Shown piece by piece: positions 63,791 through 64,000 of a stretch of 64,000 nucleotides of DNA. The notes under the pieces were generated by a model, which saw nothing but the letters and a program-made list of their open reading frames with translations, was not told the DNA's origin and did not search any database. Position numbers and translations under genes: made by a program. The stretch covers positions 21,610 to 85,609 of the forward strand of contig WVSL01000019.1 of assembly GCA_015689685.1 (NCBI GenBank), written 5' to 3'. The stretch's first letter is position 1; every line of letters begins with the position of its first letter. This DNA is from Rhodobacterales bacterium HKCCE2091. Its GTDB lineage: Bacteria; Pseudomonadota; Alphaproteobacteria; Rhodobacterales; Rhodobacteraceae.

Positions 63791-64000
63791 CGGCCGTAGC
63801 CGCGATCGCGCTTTGGTCCGCGCAGAGGACCGTAAGCAGAAAGCCATACGCGTCACTGGCCTCCCGAGTACGGCCAAGGTCGGCTCTGAGCCCACTTGGT
63901 CGGATGCTGCAATCCGACTCGATGTCCGCTTTGTTGGTTTAATAGCGGCCTTGTTGCGCAACTCGGGTGAGGGATTCACTGCATGAATCCAGCATGATAG

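Larger units (their letters stand above)
56819..64000. mobile_element. Probable decayed genomic island next to tRNA-Asn (right end not in window)
   Basis: Immediately after tRNA-Asn the sequence becomes more A+T rich with low coding density, truncated and chimeric genes, a phage-type ParB/methylase fragment, short repeats and no recognisable housekeeping gene. No integrase and no second copy of the tRNA 3' end is visible within the window. The island call therefore rests on composition, context and gene decay. Confidence 0.6.
63671..64000. other. Non-coding end of window with repeats
   Basis: 330 bp without a supported gene. It contains the right copy of the 54-bp direct repeat and a 12-bp inverted repeat. 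An open minus-strand frame (63979-63488) overlaps the hypothetical gene and shows no protein-like pattern. Confidence 0.5.

Noticed and set aside
63488..63979. Minus-strand frame at the window end
   Set aside because: It overlaps the better-supported plus-strand hypothetical (with a good ribosome site) and shows no motif.

Overview
The window comes from a high-GC alphaproteobacterium, almost certainly of the order Rhodobacterales (Roseobacter/Rhodobacter group). Three things point there. The synteny includes rne, amiC, mrcA and prfB, then purC, purS and purQ, then purM, purN and rnd. Lineage-typical genes are present: the F1FO-ATPase inhibitor zeta subunit (DUF1476), a betaine-homocysteine methyltransferase with a separate corrinoid protein and a DUF1638 protein, VPLPA-CTERM surface proteins, and an M23 peptidase paired with bactofilin. 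RNase E has the alphaproteobacterial charged insertion in its S1 region. No taxonomic search was possible, so the genus is left open.

Layout. 1-1560 is the 3' end of a protein built of exact 89-residue Ig-like repeats. 1.6-9.4 kb (minus strand) holds lpdA, a DUF924 protein, an MFS carrier, queA and a giant AsmA-like protein. 9.4-14.3 kb (plus) holds a Bcp peroxiredoxin, a DUF455 ferritin-like protein, an M23 peptidase, a bactofilin and a DHA2-type efflux pump. 14.3-28.3 kb is the cell-wall and RNA-processing block (DUF2189, prfB, PBP1A, amidase, RNase E). It is interrupted by a methyltransferase, two tandem paralogous membrane proteins of unknown function, an aminotransferase, a DsbA-like oxidoreductase and a small membrane ORF. 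28.7-40.3 kb holds an EEP hydrolase, DctD/DctB, purQ, an unrelated four-gene insertion, purS, purC, the zeta subunit and bmt. 40.3-49.6 kb holds two VPLPA-CTERM proteins, radical SAM and GFA proteins, a B12-binding protein, a cupin/TetR pair with a clear palindromic operator, a phosphoesterase, an EamA transporter, DUF1638 and SufE. 49.6-56.7 kb holds a lipoprotein, rnd, purN, purM, a cupin, a CAU-anticodon tRNA, a 58-residue small protein, an EnvZ-like kinase and a metallo-beta-lactamase-fold hydrolase.

From the 3' end of tRNA-Asn (56744-56818) to the window end the sequence changes: more A+T, broken genes, lower coding density and repeats. The first unit is a chimera in which a truncated phage-type ParB/DNA-methylase gene is joined to the 3' part of a dapA-family gene. 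Then follow an unknown HTH-like protein, a fatty-acid desaturase next to a cold-shock protein, and a compact plus-strand cassette: a 32-residue ORF with a strong Shine-Dalgarno, a secreted protein of seven two-cysteine repeats, a transglutaminase-like protein and a conserved-looking hypothetical. A degenerate 54-bp direct repeat (58451-58504 and 63703-63756) flanks most of this cargo. I read this as a decayed tRNA-Asn-associated island. The Cys-repeat/transglutaminase cassette and the tandem membrane paralogs are the least explained parts of the window.

Functional links: purine synthesis (purC, S, Q, M, N), cobalamin-dependent methionine synthesis (bmt, corrinoid protein, DUF1638), envelope growth (PBP1A, amidase, M23 peptidase, bactofilin, AsmA-like protein), dicarboxylate sensing (DctBD, with a DctD that lacks the sigma54-contact motif), and RNA turnover (RNase E, RNase D).
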